From: Natrinema halophilum
GTDB taxonomy: Archaea; Halobacteriota; Halobacteria; Halobacteriales; Natrialbaceae
DNA length: 64,000 nt
Assembly: GCF_013402815.2 (NCBI RefSeq)
Contig: NZ_CP058601.1
Span: 1,488,001 to 1,552,000 of the forward strand
Direction: 5' to 3'
The notes below the pieces were generated by a model that had not been told where the DNA came from, made no database searches, and saw only the letters and a list, made by a program, of their open reading frames with translations. How positions within the stretch are numbered: the first letter of the stretch is position 1; each line of letters starts with the position of its first letter. Made by a program: the position numbers and the translations under genes. Below are positions 32,053 to 42,093 of this stretch, in pieces.

Positions 32053-32921
32053 GTCGTTCGTGTTCCGTCTGTGCGCGTCTGCAGTAATCGTGTCGTTCCG
32101 TTCCGGTCGTCCCATCGATCCCGAACCGCTTCGAGCGTCTCCCGATCCCCGACAGCGACGTAGCTCGGGCCGGTTCCGGAGAGCGAAACACCGTCGACGT
32201 CGGGAAGAACATCAATCATCGGCCCCGTCGAAAACTCGAGTGCGCCGCAGAATGCGAACCCGTTGACGGTCATGGCTTCGCCGTAGCGACCGTCGAGCGC
32301 GAGTTCCTCGACGAGGTCGGCCATCGGGGCGACGCGCTCGCAGGCCGAAACGTCGGCATCGGCGCTATAGGACTGTTCGGGTGGCGTATAGACCAACGCA
32401 AGCCAGTCGATCTCTTCGTGGGCGAGCAACGCGTCGGTCGCATTATCGGTCACCGTCACGCCGCCGAGCATGCTCGCGCTGGCGTCGTCGAACGCGCCGG
32501 TTACCGTCACGCCGGCGTCGCGGGCGGCCCGAACGCCGAGTCGACAGGCTTCGATTCGCTCGACTGCGTCGGCAACCGCGAGGGCGTCGAGCGTCGCCAG
32601 TACCGTCGCGTTGGCCGCAGCGCTGGAACTCTTCAGTCCGGATGCCATCGGCACTTCGCTCTCGGTTCGAACGCGGGCACCGACGGTTGCCTCCTCGAGG
32701 CCCGCCTGGCCTGCGTATTCGGCGATCGTCATCGACGCACACCGCTCGACGAGCGTCGTATCGGCCTCCGGTTGGCCGGCGACTTCGCCGATGACCTCGC
32801 CGTCGTCGGTGAGTTCCACGGTCGCCGTCGTTTCGAGATCGATCGCGAACGCGGACCCGGTTCCGGTCGCGAGCGCGTTGAGTATCGTCCCGGCTGCGGG
32901 GGCGACAGCACGGCCGTCCAT
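32049..32921 (-). CDS. aroK: Shikimate kinase, archaeal GHMP type
   Basis: 290 aa. GHMP-kinase features: an early AVAPAAGTILNALATGTGSAF segment, the ATP-binding VPMASGLKSSSAAANATVLA and the C-terminal VSLSGTGPSYVAV loop. This is the archaeal shikimate kinase, unrelated to bacterial AroK. It phosphorylates shikimate in the aromatic amino acid pathway, and sits directly upstream of chorismate mutase with a 4-base overlap. Confidence 0.93.
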   Translation of the reverse strand: MDGRAVAPAAGTILNALATGTGSAFAIDLETTATVELTDDGEVIGEVAGQPEADTTLVERCASMTIAEYAGQAGLEEATVGARVRTESEVPMASGLKSSSAAANATVLATLDALAVADAVERIEACRLGVRAARDAGVTVTGAFDDASASMLGGVTVTDNATDALLAHEEIDWLALVYTPPEQSYSADADVSACERVAPMADLVEELALDGRYGEAMTVNGFAFCGALEFSTGPMIDVLPDVDGVSLSGTGPSYVAVGDRETLEAVRDRWDDRNGTTRLLQTRTDGTRTT

Positions 32922-33046
32922 ACTCGATACTCTCAGACGGGATACTTACGGCTGACGATACGCGGGGTCCGATGGCAGGCGACCCGTTGGGAGCGGTGGT
33001 TCGAGGAACGCATTTCTTTTGCCCGGTCCGGACGAAAGGGCACCTA

Positions 33047-33478
33047 ATGAGTGCACGCAACAACGTCGCCCCCAGTACGATCGGCGTCGATTTCGTCGAC
33101 GGCGGCGTCGTCGTCCAGTACCTCGATGGCCGAGACGTATTCTATCACGGCCCGCCCGAACCGGTCGAAGGGGCCGTCACGACGCCGCCGGGCAAGGAGG
33201 TTCACGTTCTCGTCACCGATCCCGACGGCGTCGAGGGCGTCATGACCTACGTCAACGACCGAAACACGCACGACGACATCCTCGAGACGACTGGCGTCGG
33301 TCGCGTGATGCTCGAATCCGACGACGAAGAGGAACTCTTTCCGGGCATAACGGTTGCGACGGAAGCCTACTCGATCCGCATCGAGGCAGACCTCTCGGCG
33401 GTCGACGGACGCGTCTTCGTCTTCGCCGAAGACGAGATGAGCGAACACGCTTACGAACTCGTCGAGGAAAGCAACTGA
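33047..33478 (+). CDS. DUF5796 family protein
   Basis: 143 aa from the ATG at 33047 (MSARNNVAPSTIGVDFVDGG). The order of motifs (VVVQYLDGRDVFYHGPPEPV, VHVLVTDPDGVEGVMTYVND, RVFVFAEDEMSEHAYELV) fits the haloarchaeal DUF5796 family, known only as conserved hypothetical. It is soluble and acidic. The stop overlaps the next start (TGATG). Divergent from aroK; function unknown. Confidence 0.85.
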   Translation: MSARNNVAPSTIGVDFVDGGVVVQYLDGRDVFYHGPPEPVEGAVTTPPGKEVHVLVTDPDGVEGVMTYVNDRNTHDDILETTGVGRVMLESDDEEELFPGITVATEAYSIRIEADLSAVDGRVFVFAEDEMSEHAYELVEESN

Positions 33479-33723
33479 TGCCCCTGCAGAAACCGTGGCG
33501 CGACTTCGAGCGAGAAACGATCGGCCACGCCCCGGATCGACCCGGCGTCTACGAACTCGGCGACGAATCGGGGACGGTACTCGCGGTGGACCACGGCGTC
33601 CTGCGCGACGAACTCAAGACCGCGCTGGCCTACGGAGACGGCGAACGCGTCCGATGGACCGAAACCCACACGCTCGATCAGGCCCGCGAGCTCGCGATCG
33701 ATCACCGCGATCGACTCGAGTGA
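33478..33723 (+). CDS. Small haloarchaeal protein, possible GIY-YIG-like start
   Basis: 81 aa, coupled to the DUF5796 gene by a TGATG overlap. RPGVYELGDESGTVLAVDHG resembles the first strands of GIY-YIG-type domains (xPGVYxLxD), and the C-terminal half is helical (THTLDQARELAIDHRDRLE). The catalytic residues of GIY-YIG nucleases are not evident, so this is at most a structural resemblance. Function unknown. Confidence 0.7.
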   Translation: MPLQKPWRDFERETIGHAPDRPGVYELGDESGTVLAVDHGVLRDELKTALAYGDGERVRWTETHTLDQARELAIDHRDRLE

Positions 33724-33745
33724 CTATTTATCGAACGAGGGCGGC

Positions 33746-33880
33746 TTACTGGATATAGGACGGATCGCTGTCGTCACAGTGCTTTTCGTGCTCTGTTGCA
33801 TCCGACTTCTCGTCGAAGAGAAGGCCACAGGTCTCACACTCGTACCAGATTGTGTCGTCACGTTCTGTCTGGGCGACCAT
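33746..33880 (-). CDS. 44-aa zinc-finger-like protein
   Basis: Reading from the ATG at 33880: MVAQTERDDTIWYECETCGL, then a Cys/His pair in HEKHCDDSD, ending SYIQ and TAA at 33746-33748. CETC plus H-x2-HC makes a compact zinc site of C2H2 type. It fits the many very small zinc-finger proteins of haloarchaea (it resembles the family I remember as DUF7128, unverified). It is convergent with the preceding pair. Confidence 0.75.
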   Translation of the reverse strand: MVAQTERDDTIWYECETCGLLFDEKSDATEHEKHCDDSDPSYIQ

Positions 33881-33971
33881 GGGAAACGGTGAGAGACGAA
33901 CGACAAAAGGCATTTCTCCGGTGACTGCAGCCGATTCGATCGAGACGCACCGATTCTGTGGCTCGCTATCG

Positions 33972-34874
33972 TCAGGCCTCGATTTCGGTCAGTTCTTCGA
34001 CGTCCGGAATAGTCTCGCTCGCGGTGGTGATCTGTCGCATTCGTTGTTGGTGTTTCGAATACGCATAGTCCGCCAGATCGGACGGGCTCAGTCCAGGACC
34101 CGCTTCGGAACTGGCCCCATCTCCGTGGGTCAGGCTCTCCTGGACGAGTGGAACCAGAGTATCGACCGTCTCACGGAGGAGATCGGGATCGACCTCACCG
34201 CTGCTCACGAGTTGTTTGAGCTTCGCCATGCCGAAGCCGACGTGGCGTCCCTCGTCGCTGCGAACCAGTTTGAGCCCCTCGACCAATCCTGGCAGATCGG
34301 GCAAGGCGGGTTCGGTCTCACCGTACGCGAGCGTGAGTCCGTAGTAGCCGGTCTGGGCGAGGATTCCCTCGATCGTCAAGTGGTAGTGACAGTGGGCCTT
34401 CGCCCGGTTCTCGGGTGTGTCCTCGTCGAGGAGTCGTGCCATCGCACGGTCGTTGCGCTCGAACAGTTCGTCGTAGGGCTCGTTGAACCACCGTTCGTCA
34501 GTCGGCGACGAGAGATCCTGTCCCCGGCGTTTTTCTTCCGGGTGAACCACTTCGCGCCAGTAGCGATCGAAGAAGTCGACGTGTTTGGACTCCTCGTAGA
34601 GCTGTGTGGTGATGAACATCTGGTCTTCGACGTCTTCGAGTACGACTGCCAGCGGTGCGAGATCCTCCGTCACCGATTCCTCGCCAGCCCCGAACAGTGC
34701 GAGTGATTGCTTGAGTCCCTCGAACGCCGGTCCCGGGAGTTCGGCTACACCCTCGAGATCCGCTTCGAGATCGATCTCGTGAGGATCCCAGTGTTTCTCG
34801 ACCGCGTTTCGGTAGTAGTTGTGCGGGCGAATCGACGTGTCGAGTTGCATCGCGGGGAGATCGTCAGCACTCAT
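33972..34874 (-). CDS. R2-like ligand-binding oxidase / ribonucleotide reductase R2-like protein
   Basis: 300 aa from the ATG at 34874 (MSADDLPAMQLDTSIRPHNY). It is a ferritin-like dimetal protein: metal ligands are expected in VLEDVEDQMFITT, EESKH (ExxH), HLTIEGILAQ and DEGRH (second ExxH). The pattern fits the R2-like ligand-binding oxidases with a Mn/Fe or Fe/Fe centre rather than a class I RNR small subunit, since no large-subunit gene is adjacent. The substrate is unknown. The frame upstream to 34973 overlaps the promoter of the divergent regulator and is not used. Confidence 0.8.
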   Translation of the reverse strand: MSADDLPAMQLDTSIRPHNYYRNAVEKHWDPHEIDLEADLEGVAELPGPAFEGLKQSLALFGAGEESVTEDLAPLAVVLEDVEDQMFITTQLYEESKHVDFFDRYWREVVHPEEKRRGQDLSSPTDERWFNEPYDELFERNDRAMARLLDEDTPENRAKAHCHYHLTIEGILAQTGYYGLTLAYGETEPALPDLPGLVEGLKLVRSDEGRHVGFGMAKLKQLVSSGEVDPDLLRETVDTLVPLVQESLTHGDGASSEAGPGLSPSDLADYAYSKHQQRMRQITTASETIPDVEELTEIEA

Positions 34875-34932
34875 GCTCACCTTGAACGTGTACACCGCTT
34901 TGCGATCAACCTGTATCTCATCTATTAGGCTG

Positions 34933-34938
34933 TTTAAG
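34933..34938 (+). promoter_or_regulatory. TATA-like element in the divergent regulator/oxidase promoter
   Basis: TTTAAG about 25-30 bases before the ATG at 34963, the expected spacing for a leaderless transcript of the Bat-type regulator. Being nearly symmetrical, it might also serve the opposite gene, whose start is about 60 bases away. Confidence 0.45.
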
Positions 34939-34962
34939 TGCCAGGAGTGGGAAACAGGATGC

Positions 34963-35595
34963 ATGGGACTCATTGCGGAGTTTCAACATCGCTCCCCCGA
35001 TTTGCCGTTGACCGAGGCGGTAGCGGCCGTCCCAGATGTGACGCTCTACATCGAACGGATTCTCGTCGTCGATCCGGATCGACCGATCGTCCTCTGTCGA
35101 GCCGTTGGGGCGGCCGATGACTTTGCTGATGCACTGTCGGACGATCCGACGGTCGGAACACACACCGCGATACGCGATACGGACGGTGGCGAGATATACC
35201 GAATCAAGTTGCGGGATCCGCCACTTCCGATCTATCGGAAGTACGTCGAACTCGGAACCACTCCCCTCGGTGGGATCGTCACTCTCGACGGCTGGTGGGG
35301 TCGGGCGCGATTCCCGGATAGAGAAGCGCTTGCGGAATACCGATCGTTCTGTACGGATCGGGGCGGGACGTTCAAACTCGAGCGACTCACCCGGGAATCG
35401 TCGACTGACGATCCGCCTTTCGGACTGACCCGCGAACAGCACGACGCTCTGGTTGCAGCTCACGAAGCAGGCTACTTCGCAGTTCCGCGAGAAGCCTCGA
35501 CCGAGGAGATCGGGGATCGGTTGGGTATCTCCGCACCGTCGGCCTCCGAGCGACTCCGCCGCGGAATCGATCGACTGCTCGAAAACGCGCTCTAA
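34963..35595 (+). CDS. Bat-type helix-turn-helix regulator
   Basis: 210 aa from the ATG at 34963 (MGLIAEFQHRSPDLPLTEAV). The N-terminal 150 residues are a ligand-sensing half of the haloarchaeal bacterio-opsin-activator type. The C-terminal HTH-10 reads FGLTREQHDALVAAHEAGYF, then ASTEEIGDRLGISAPSASER. It is divergent from the R2-like oxidase with an 88-base spacer, so it may control that gene. Confidence 0.87.
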   Translation: MGLIAEFQHRSPDLPLTEAVAAVPDVTLYIERILVVDPDRPIVLCRAVGAADDFADALSDDPTVGTHTAIRDTDGGEIYRIKLRDPPLPIYRKYVELGTTPLGGIVTLDGWWGRARFPDREALAEYRSFCTDRGGTFKLERLTRESSTDDPPFGLTREQHDALVAAHEAGYFAVPREASTEEIGDRLGISAPSASERLRRGIDRLLENAL

Positions 35596-35694
35596 TCTGC
35601 GCTCGAGTTGGCGTCGCGCCACTTGAGTCACCGCGGAGGCTCGACTGCTCGCGAGGGGACAATTCTCAAGACGACCGGGCCGAAAGGAACGTGT

Positions 35695-37926
35695 ATGAGT
35701 TCGTCGGAGTCGGACGGCGTCACGCTATCGGTGCGCGCCGCCGAAAAAGGAGACGCGGGCCGAGGTGTCGCACGGATACCCGAATCGGTACGGCGTCGAC
35801 TCGGCATTCTGAGTGGCGATGCCGTCGTGATCGAGGGAGATGCGTCGACCGTCGCCAAGATGTGGCCGGCCGACCCATCGACACCCGACGATGCGATTCA
35901 GATCGACGGCGATACACGAGCTAACGCCGCCGTACACGTCGGTGATACGGTCACCGTCCGGCCGAAAGACAAGTCCACCATCGCCGACGCCGAACGGATC
36001 ACGCTGATCGCACCACCGGGTCTCTCCGAAAGTCAGCGCCGAACCGCCGAAAACGGCGCTGCAGAGAAACTTCGCAACCGACCGGTCCGTAGCGGCGAAC
36101 AGGTCCGAATCGAAGGCATCGATCAACAGCCGCTCAGAGTCAGCGATACTGATCCCGGCGGCGACGTCCGAATCACGAGCGCAACCACCGTTCACCTCGT
36201 TACCCCCGGCGATGGGGAAGACGGAGCCAAACGCTCGAGCGCGTCCGGCTCAGTCGACCGAGACCGGGGGGCCAACGGATCGACGGGGACGCAAGCATCC
36301 GCCGATCCCGCTTTCGAAGCTCAGTCGGCCGATTCCGGGCCGAGTTCGGGCGTCACCTACGAAGACATCGGCGGTCTGGACGAGGAACTCGAACTCGTCC
36401 GCGAGATGATCGAACTCCCGCTGTCGGAACCCGAGTTGTTTCGGCGGCTCGGCGTCGAATCGCCGTCCGGCGTGTTGCTGTACGGTCCGCCCGGCACCGG
36501 CAAGACGTTGATAGCACGCGCCGTCGCCAACGAAGTCGACGCCTCGTTCGAGACGATTTCGGGCCCGGAGATCATGTCGAAATACAAGGGCGAATCCGAG
36601 GAACAGCTCCGGCGAACGTTCGAGGACGCCCGCGAGAACGCACCGACAATCATCTTCTTCGACGAAATCGACTCGATCGCCGGTACGCGCGACGACGAAG
36701 GAGATGCAGAAAACCGGATCGTCGGCCAGTTACTCACCCTGATGGACGGCCTCGATGCCCGCGGTGAAGTGATCGTCATCGGCGCGACCAACCGCGTCGA
36801 CGTGATCGATCCCGCGCTCCGCCGCGGCGGTCGCTTCGACCGCGAAATAGGGATCGGGGTCCCCGACGAGGAAGGGCGCAGAGAGATCCTCGAGGTACAC
36901 ACCCGAAACATGCCGTTAGCCGACGACGTCGATATCGACGCCATCGCACGACGGACCCACGGCTTCGTCGGTGCTGATCTGGATGCCGTCGCGAGCGAGG
37001 CTGCGATGGCCGCCATCCGGGATCGACCGACCGAAGCCGACGACCGCCGCGAGTGGAATCGGAATCCGACGGTCGGGAAAGAGCACTTCGACGCCGCGCT
37101 CGCGTCCGTCGAGCCGTCCGCGATGCGCGAATACGTCGCCGAGTCACCGACCATCGACTTCTCGGACGTCGGCGGTCTCGAAGACGCAAAGCAAACCCTT
37201 CGGGAATCCGTGGAGTGGCCGCTGACCTACGATCGACTCTTCGAGGAGACCAACACGGATCCGCCCTCCGGCGTCTTGCTCTACGGACCGCCAGGAACCG
37301 GGAAAACACTGCTTGCTCGGGCGCTCGCGGGCGAGACGGACGTTAATTTCGTCCGCGTCGACGGCCCCGAAATCGTCGATCGCTACGTCGGCGAAAGCGA
37401 GAAGGCGATCCGCGAGGTGTTCGAACGCGCCCGCCAGTCGGCCCCCTCGATCGTCTTCTTCGACGAACTCGACGCCATCGCGGCCGCTCGAGGAGACGGC
37501 CACGAAGTCACCGAGCGTATCGTTTCCCAACTGTTGACCGAACTCGACGGCATGCGGGAAAACCCCAATCTCGTCGTCCTGGGCGCGACCAACCGCAAGG
37601 ACCAGATCGATCCGGCCTTGCTCCGTCCCGGCCGACTCGACACTCACGTCTTCGTCGGCGAACCGGATCGAGCGGCTCGAGAAAAAATCCTCGCGGTCCA
37701 CACCGATGACAAACCACTCGACGACGTCGACGTCGCCGAACTCGCCGCCGAACTCGAGGGGTACACCGGCGCCGACCTCGAGGCGCTGGTCAGAGACGCG
37801 TCGATGCGCGCGATCCGGGAGGTCGCGAGCGAGCACGACCCCGAAACGGCAAACGAGCGGGCATCGGACGTTCGGATCGAGCGGCGTCACATCGAGGCCG
37901 CTCGGACGGCAACGGATCGACAGTAA
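35695..37926 (+). CDS. CDC48-family AAA+ ATPase (paralogue 1, with acidic linker)
   Basis: 743 aa from the ATG at 35695 (MSSSESDGVTLSVRAAEKGD). N-domain: double-psi barrel about 5-90. A Ser/Gly-rich linker (about 175-220) separates it from D1. D1 has Walker A GPPGTGKT, Walker B FFDEIDSIAG and RRGGRFDRE. D2 has [18 protein letters not shown] and RPGRLDTHV. It unfolds or segregates proteins with ATP, working with the proteasome. The last residues (TATDRQ) lack a HbYX-type tail. A second CDC48 gene lies 125 bases away on the opposite strand, convergent. Confidence 0.92.
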   Translation: MSSSESDGVTLSVRAAEKGDAGRGVARIPESVRRRLGILSGDAVVIEGDASTVAKMWPADPSTPDDAIQIDGDTRANAAVHVGDTVTVRPKDKSTIADAERITLIAPPGLSESQRRTAENGAAEKLRNRPVRSGEQVRIEGIDQQPLRVSDTDPGGDVRITSATTVHLVTPGDGEDGAKRSSASGSVDRDRGANGSTGTQASADPAFEAQSADSGPSSGVTYEDIGGLDEELELVREMIELPLSEPELFRRLGVESPSGVLLYGPPGTGKTLIARAVANEVDASFETISGPEIMSKYKGESEEQLRRTFEDARENAPTIIFFDEIDSIAGTRDDEGDAENRIVGQLLTLMDGLDARGEVIVIGATNRVDVIDPALRRGGRFDREIGIGVPDEEGRREILEVHTRNMPLADDVDIDAIARRTHGFVGADLDAVASEAAMAAIRDRPTEADDRREWNRNPTVGKEHFDAALASVEPSAMREYVAESPTIDFSDVGGLEDAKQTLRESVEWPLTYDRLFEETNTDPPSGVLLYGPPGTGKTLLARALAGETDVNFVRVDGPEIVDRYVGESEKAIREVFERARQSAPSIVFFDELDAIAAARGDGHEVTERIVSQLLTELDGMRENPNLVVLGATNRKDQIDPALLRPGRLDTHVFVGEPDRAAREKILAVHTDDKPLDDVDVAELAAELEGYTGADLEALVRDASMRAIREVASEHDPETANERASDVRIERRHIEAARTATDRQ

Positions 37927-38051
37927 CAGAGCTCTTCCCTCGACGAGCCGCCTTGCTATTCGGTCGGTAGCGTTCGAGAAGCATCGTATCGACGAGACGG
38001 GGAATCGGTCCGAGAAAGAAGCCGGAGTTAGTCCGGAACGATCGGCCGCGC

Positions 38052-40280
38052 TTACTGGAATCCGATCCGACTGCCGCGACGGCCCGTCGGGGTGGGGCCG
38101 CTCGTGCCGCCCTGGAACTCTTCTTCGATCTGCTCGTAGTACTCGAGGATGTCGTCGGTGATCGTCGGCCGGACGTTCTCCATGGCCTGTCGGAAGTGGC
38201 GCATTTCGACAACGTCCGCCTCATGGTCCTCGCGCAGGGCCTCGATGGCTGCCTCGCGGGCGATCGACTCGAGGTCGCTGCCGACGTAGCCGTCGGTGAT
38301 CTCGGCGATTTCGCGCAGCGTGACGTCAGCAGCGAGCGGCGTCTCCTCGGTGTGGATCTCGAGGATACGTTCGCGGCCGTCGACGTCGGGTTCGCCGATC
38401 ATAACCAGGCGGTCGAACCGGCCCGAGCGCAGCAATGCTGGGTCGATCATGTCCGGCCGGTTTGTCGCACCGATGACCATCACGTTCTCCATCTCCTCGA
38501 GCCCGTCGAGTTCGGTCAGGAGTTGGTTGACGACGCGCTCGGAGACGTTCGAGCCGGTTTCACCGCCCCGACCGGGCGCGAGCGCGTCGAGTTCGTCGAA
38601 GAAGATAACCGTCGGTGAGACCTGCCGCGCCTTGCGGAAGGTTTGCCGGATGGCCTTCTCCGATTCGCCGACCCACTTGGAGAGCAGTTGCGGGCCGCGA
38701 ACGGAGATGAAGTTGGCGTTGGTCTCGTTGGCGACGGCCTTCGCCATCAGCGTCTTCCCGGTTCCGGGTGGCCCGTAGAGCAAGACGCCTGCCGGCGGAT
38801 CGATCCCGAGTCGTTCGAACCGTTCGGGGGTCGAGAGCGGCCACTCGATGGACTCTTTCACCTGATCTTTCGCCTCGTGGAGACCGCCCACGTCGTCCCA
38901 GGTGATTTTCGGGAGTTCGACGAGAACTTCCCGCATCGCCGAGGGCTCGACTTCGTTCAACGCGCCACGGAAGTCCTCGCGCTTGACGATCATCCGGTCG
39001 ATGAGGCTCGGCGGGATGTCCTCCTCGTCGAGATCGATTTCGGGAAGATACCGCCGGAGCGCCTTCATCGCCGCCTCTTTGGTCAGGCTTTCGATGTCGG
39101 CACCGACGAAGCCGTGGGTCTCGTCGGCCAGGTGGCCGAGGTTGACGTCGTCCGAGAGTGGCATGCCCCGGGTGTGAATCTGAAGGATCTCCTCGCGGCC
39201 GGTCTCGTCGGGGACGCCGATCTCTATCTCGCGGTCGAAGCGGCCGGGGCGACGCAGCGCGGGATCGACGCTGTCGACGCGGTTGGTCGCTGCGATGACG
39301 ATCACCTGACCCCGCGATTCGAGACCGTCCATCATCGTCAGCAGCTGGGCGACGACACGGCGTTCGACCTCGCCGGTGACGTCCTCCCGTTTCGGGGCGA
39401 TGGAGTCGAGTTCGTCGATGAAGATGATAGAGGGTGACTCCTCGGTGGCGTCTTCGAAGATTTCCCTGAGTTGTTGCTCCGATTCGCCGTAGTACTTCGA
39501 GATTATCTCCGGGCCGGCGATAGAGAAGAAACTGGCGGAGGTCTCGTTGGCGACGGCTTTGGCGAGCAGGGTTTTCCCGGTCCCGGGCGGACCGTGCAGG
39601 AGAACGCCCTGTGGGGGCTCGATTCCGAGTTTCTTGAAGATCTGTGGGTGTTTCATCGGGAGCTCGACCATCTCCCGGACCCGCTGGATCTCGTTTTGGA
39701 GGCCGCCGATGTCTTCGTACGTGATGCCGCCGCCGGTCTTCTCGAAGCCCGAGATGGGTTCCTCGCGGAGTTCGACGTCAGTGTCTTCGGTAATAAGAAC
39801 GACCCCCTCCGGTTCGGTTTCGACGGCGATTAGCGGGATCGCCTGTCCCGGAGACCGCATGAACGGATGGTTCGTCGAGGACATCACGGGAACGATGTCG
39901 CGGCCGACGACCGGGCGCTTCAAAATCTGTCGTTTGACCATGCCGGCGGCGTCTGAGCCGAACTGGACCGACGCCTCTTCCGGTGGTGCGAGTACGAGCT
40001 TGTCGGCTTTCGTCGCTTCGGCTTTCCGGATCGTCACCCGTTCGCCGATGCCGACGTCGGCGTTCTGTCGGGTGAACCCGTCGATCCGGACGGTGTCCGT
40101 GTTCCAGTCCTGCCGGTCTGCACGCCAGACCTTCGCGGCAGTCGTGTCTGCGCCCTCTATTTCGATGATGTCGCCCGGACTGAGCTTCAGGTGTAACAGC
40201 GTGTCCGGGTCGAGCCGGGCGATACCACGACCCGAGTCGTTCGGGTACGCCTTGGCAACCTCCAATTGGACTTCGTTCAT
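38052..40280 (-). CDS. CDC48-family AAA+ ATPase (paralogue 2, canonical)
   Basis: 742 aa starting [21 protein letters not shown]-domain, D1 with [21 protein letters not shown] and D2 with [22 protein letters not shown]. This follows the archaeal VAT/CDC48 pattern more closely than the neighbouring paralogue: no long linker, a standard [16 protein letters not shown]1 loop, and a D2 [17 protein letters not shown] loop. It unfolds substrates in the cytoplasm, probably as a hexamer. Confidence 0.94.
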   Translation of the reverse strand: MNEVQLEVAKAYPNDSGRGIARLDPDTLLHLKLSPGDIIEIEGADTTAAKVWRADRQDWNTDTVRIDGFTRQNADVGIGERVTIRKAEATKADKLVLAPPEEASVQFGSDAAGMVKRQILKRPVVGRDIVPVMSSTNHPFMRSPGQAIPLIAVETEPEGVVLITEDTDVELREEPISGFEKTGGGITYEDIGGLQNEIQRVREMVELPMKHPQIFKKLGIEPPQGVLLHGPPGTGKTLLAKAVANETSASFFSIAGPEIISKYYGESEQQLREIFEDATEESPSIIFIDELDSIAPKREDVTGEVERRVVAQLLTMMDGLESRGQVIVIAATNRVDSVDPALRRPGRFDREIEIGVPDETGREEILQIHTRGMPLSDDVNLGHLADETHGFVGADIESLTKEAAMKALRRYLPEIDLDEEDIPPSLIDRMIVKREDFRGALNEVEPSAMREVLVELPKITWDDVGGLHEAKDQVKESIEWPLSTPERFERLGIDPPAGVLLYGPPGTGKTLMAKAVANETNANFISVRGPQLLSKWVGESEKAIRQTFRKARQVSPTVIFFDELDALAPGRGGETGSNVSERVVNQLLTELDGLEEMENVMVIGATNRPDMIDPALLRSGRFDRLVMIGEPDVDGRERILEIHTEETPLAADVTLREIAEITDGYVGSDLESIAREAAIEALREDHEADVVEMRHFRQAMENVRPTITDDILEYYEQIEEEFQGGTSGPTPTGRRGSRIGFQ

Positions 40281-40491
40281 GATTTAGGGATGGACGGCGA
40301 TGTCAATGACTCCGATACGTGAGCGGATATGTTTTGTGTTAGCCCACATTCCTATGCTAGTTGCTACCATAGATACTTGGGACTGGATGCTACAAAGATG
40401 TACCGGACTCGGTGGGTTTTGGGCCTATCGATACACCGTTTGATCGCCGGTGACAGGAGGATTTTTGCGGCTTCCCGACCCGACAGTACGC

Positions 40492-41907
40492 ATGCGAGTT
40501 CTGGCTTTCGACGGCCGCATGGGAGCGAGTGGTGACATGATCCTCGCCGCTCTGCTCGATGCCGGTGCTTCCCCCGACGCCCTCGAGTCCGTAACGGACG
40601 CCCTCGAGGTCGAGTATCGAATCGACTCGGCGATGAAAAGCGGCATTGCCGCGACGACGGTCGACGTGTTCTTGACGGGCGACGATGACGGCGATAACGG
40701 TGACCGCTCGTACGACGATTCGGAACACGAGCACGAACACGAACACAGTCACGAGCACGATCACGAGCACGGTCACGACCACAGCCACGACCACGACCAC
40801 GAAGACGAACACAGTCACGAGCACGACCACAGCCACGACCACGACCACAGCCACGACCACGACCACAGCCACGATCACGACCACGACGCTGTCCGCGCCG
40901 AGGGCCACGGCCCGCATCGCAGCTATCTCGAGGTCCGCGAGATCGTGACCGACATGGGCCTCGAGCCGGCGGTCGAACGCGACGCCCTCGCGATCTTCGA
41001 ATTACTCGGTCGGGCGGAGGCGGGCGTCCACGGCGAAGAGCTCGAGGGGATTCACTTCCACGAGGTCGGTGCCGACGACGCGATCGCGGACGTGGTCGGT
41101 GCAGCGGCCCTGTTGCACGATCTCGAGCCCGATCGGGTCGTGACGACGCCGCTTTCGACCGGTGACGGGACGGTGTCGATGAGCCACGGCGAATATCCCG
41201 TCCCGGCGCCGGCTGTCGTCGAGATCGCACAGCAGGCCGACTGGTCACTGCGCGGCGGGCCGGTCGACGCGGAGTTGCTCACCCCGACCGGGGCCGCGAT
41301 TCTGGGCCACGTCGCGGACGGCGTCGACTCGCTGCCCCCGCTCTCGCTTTCGGCCTCGGGCTACGGCGCAGGTGGCTACGACCTCGATCCACATCCGAAC
41401 GTGCTTCGAGTACTGGTCGGAGCCGGTGAGGGCGGCCTCGTGAAAGACGATATCGCCGTTCTCGAAACGAACCTCGACGACGCAACGCCGGAGGTGCTCG
41501 GCGGACTGCAAGAGACGCTCTCCGACGCAGGTGCGCGAGATGTCTCGATCGTGCCCGCGACGATGAAAAAGTCCCGACCCGGTCATCTCGTGAAAGTCAT
41601 CTGCAAGCCGGCGGATCGGGAGCGCATCGCTCGGCGACTGGCCGCGGAGACCGGGACGCTTGGCGTTCGCGATGCAGGGGTGACCCACCGGTGGATCGCG
41701 AATCGGGAGTTCGAGACGGTTCGTCTCGAGATCGGCGGCGACGAGTACGAGGTCGTCGTGAAAATTGCGAGCGACGACGATGGCGAGGTCCACGACGTGA
41801 GTGCAGAGTACGACGACGCCGAAGCGGTGGCTCAGGAGAGCGGTGTGCCGGTTCGCGAGGTGATCAGGCGGTCGGAGACGATCGCTCGCGAGTCGGTCTC
41901 TCGCTAG
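40492..41907 (+). CDS. larC: Nickel-pincer cofactor biosynthesis protein LarC, with long His-rich insert
   Basis: 471 aa from the ATG at 40492 (MRVLAFDGRMGASGDMILAA). The start and the ETNLDDATPEVLGGL, GIHFHEVGADDAIADVV and VPATMKKSRPGHLVKVICK segments match LarC (DUF111), which inserts nickel into the pyridinium dithiocarboxylate pincer cofactor of lactate racemase. Residues about 78-135 are an almost pure His/Asp/Glu/Ser tract (HSHEHDHEHGHDHSHDHDH and similar). It could store or capture nickel. Family members commonly have a shorter His stretch here. No larA, larB or larE gene is in the window. Confidence 0.9.
   Translation: MRVLAFDGRMGASGDMILAALLDAGASPDALESVTDALEVEYRIDSAMKSGIAATTVDVFLTGDDDGDNGDRSYDDSEHEHEHEHSHEHDHEHGHDHSHDHDHEDEHSHEHDHSHDHDHSHDHDHSHDHDHDAVRAEGHGPHRSYLEVREIVTDMGLEPAVERDALAIFELLGRAEAGVHGEELEGIHFHEVGADDAIADVVGAAALLHDLEPDRVVTTPLSTGDGTVSMSHGEYPVPAPAVVEIAQQADWSLRGGPVDAELLTPTGAAILGHVADGVDSLPPLSLSASGYGAGGYDLDPHPNVLRVLVGAGEGGLVKDDIAVLETNLDDATPEVLGGLQETLSDAGARDVSIVPATMKKSRPGHLVKVICKPADRERIARRLAAETGTLGVRDAGVTHRWIANREFETVRLEIGGDEYEVVVKIASDDDGEVHDVSAEYDDAEAVAQESGVPVREVIRRSETIARESVSR
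40724..40893 (+). repeat. His-codon-rich tandem repeat inside larC
   Basis: Imperfect repeats of CACGACCACAGC/CACGAGCAC encode the His/Asp/Glu tract. The regular short units make the length prone to change by slippage without breaking the frame. Confidence 0.8.
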
Positions 41908-42093
41908 GGGGCAGCGTCCTCCGTCCTCTCGAACCGCTCTTGTTCATCTGTTCACGGATCGAATTGCGTCGAACGCGATGGGATCGACGGCGGTCGGATC
42001 GGAGACGAACTGGTATCGGCTCCTGGACGAATCCCTGAATCGCCACGAGGTACCGCCTCCAAAAAAAATCGGCTACGACGTTGTGTCGGTGCG

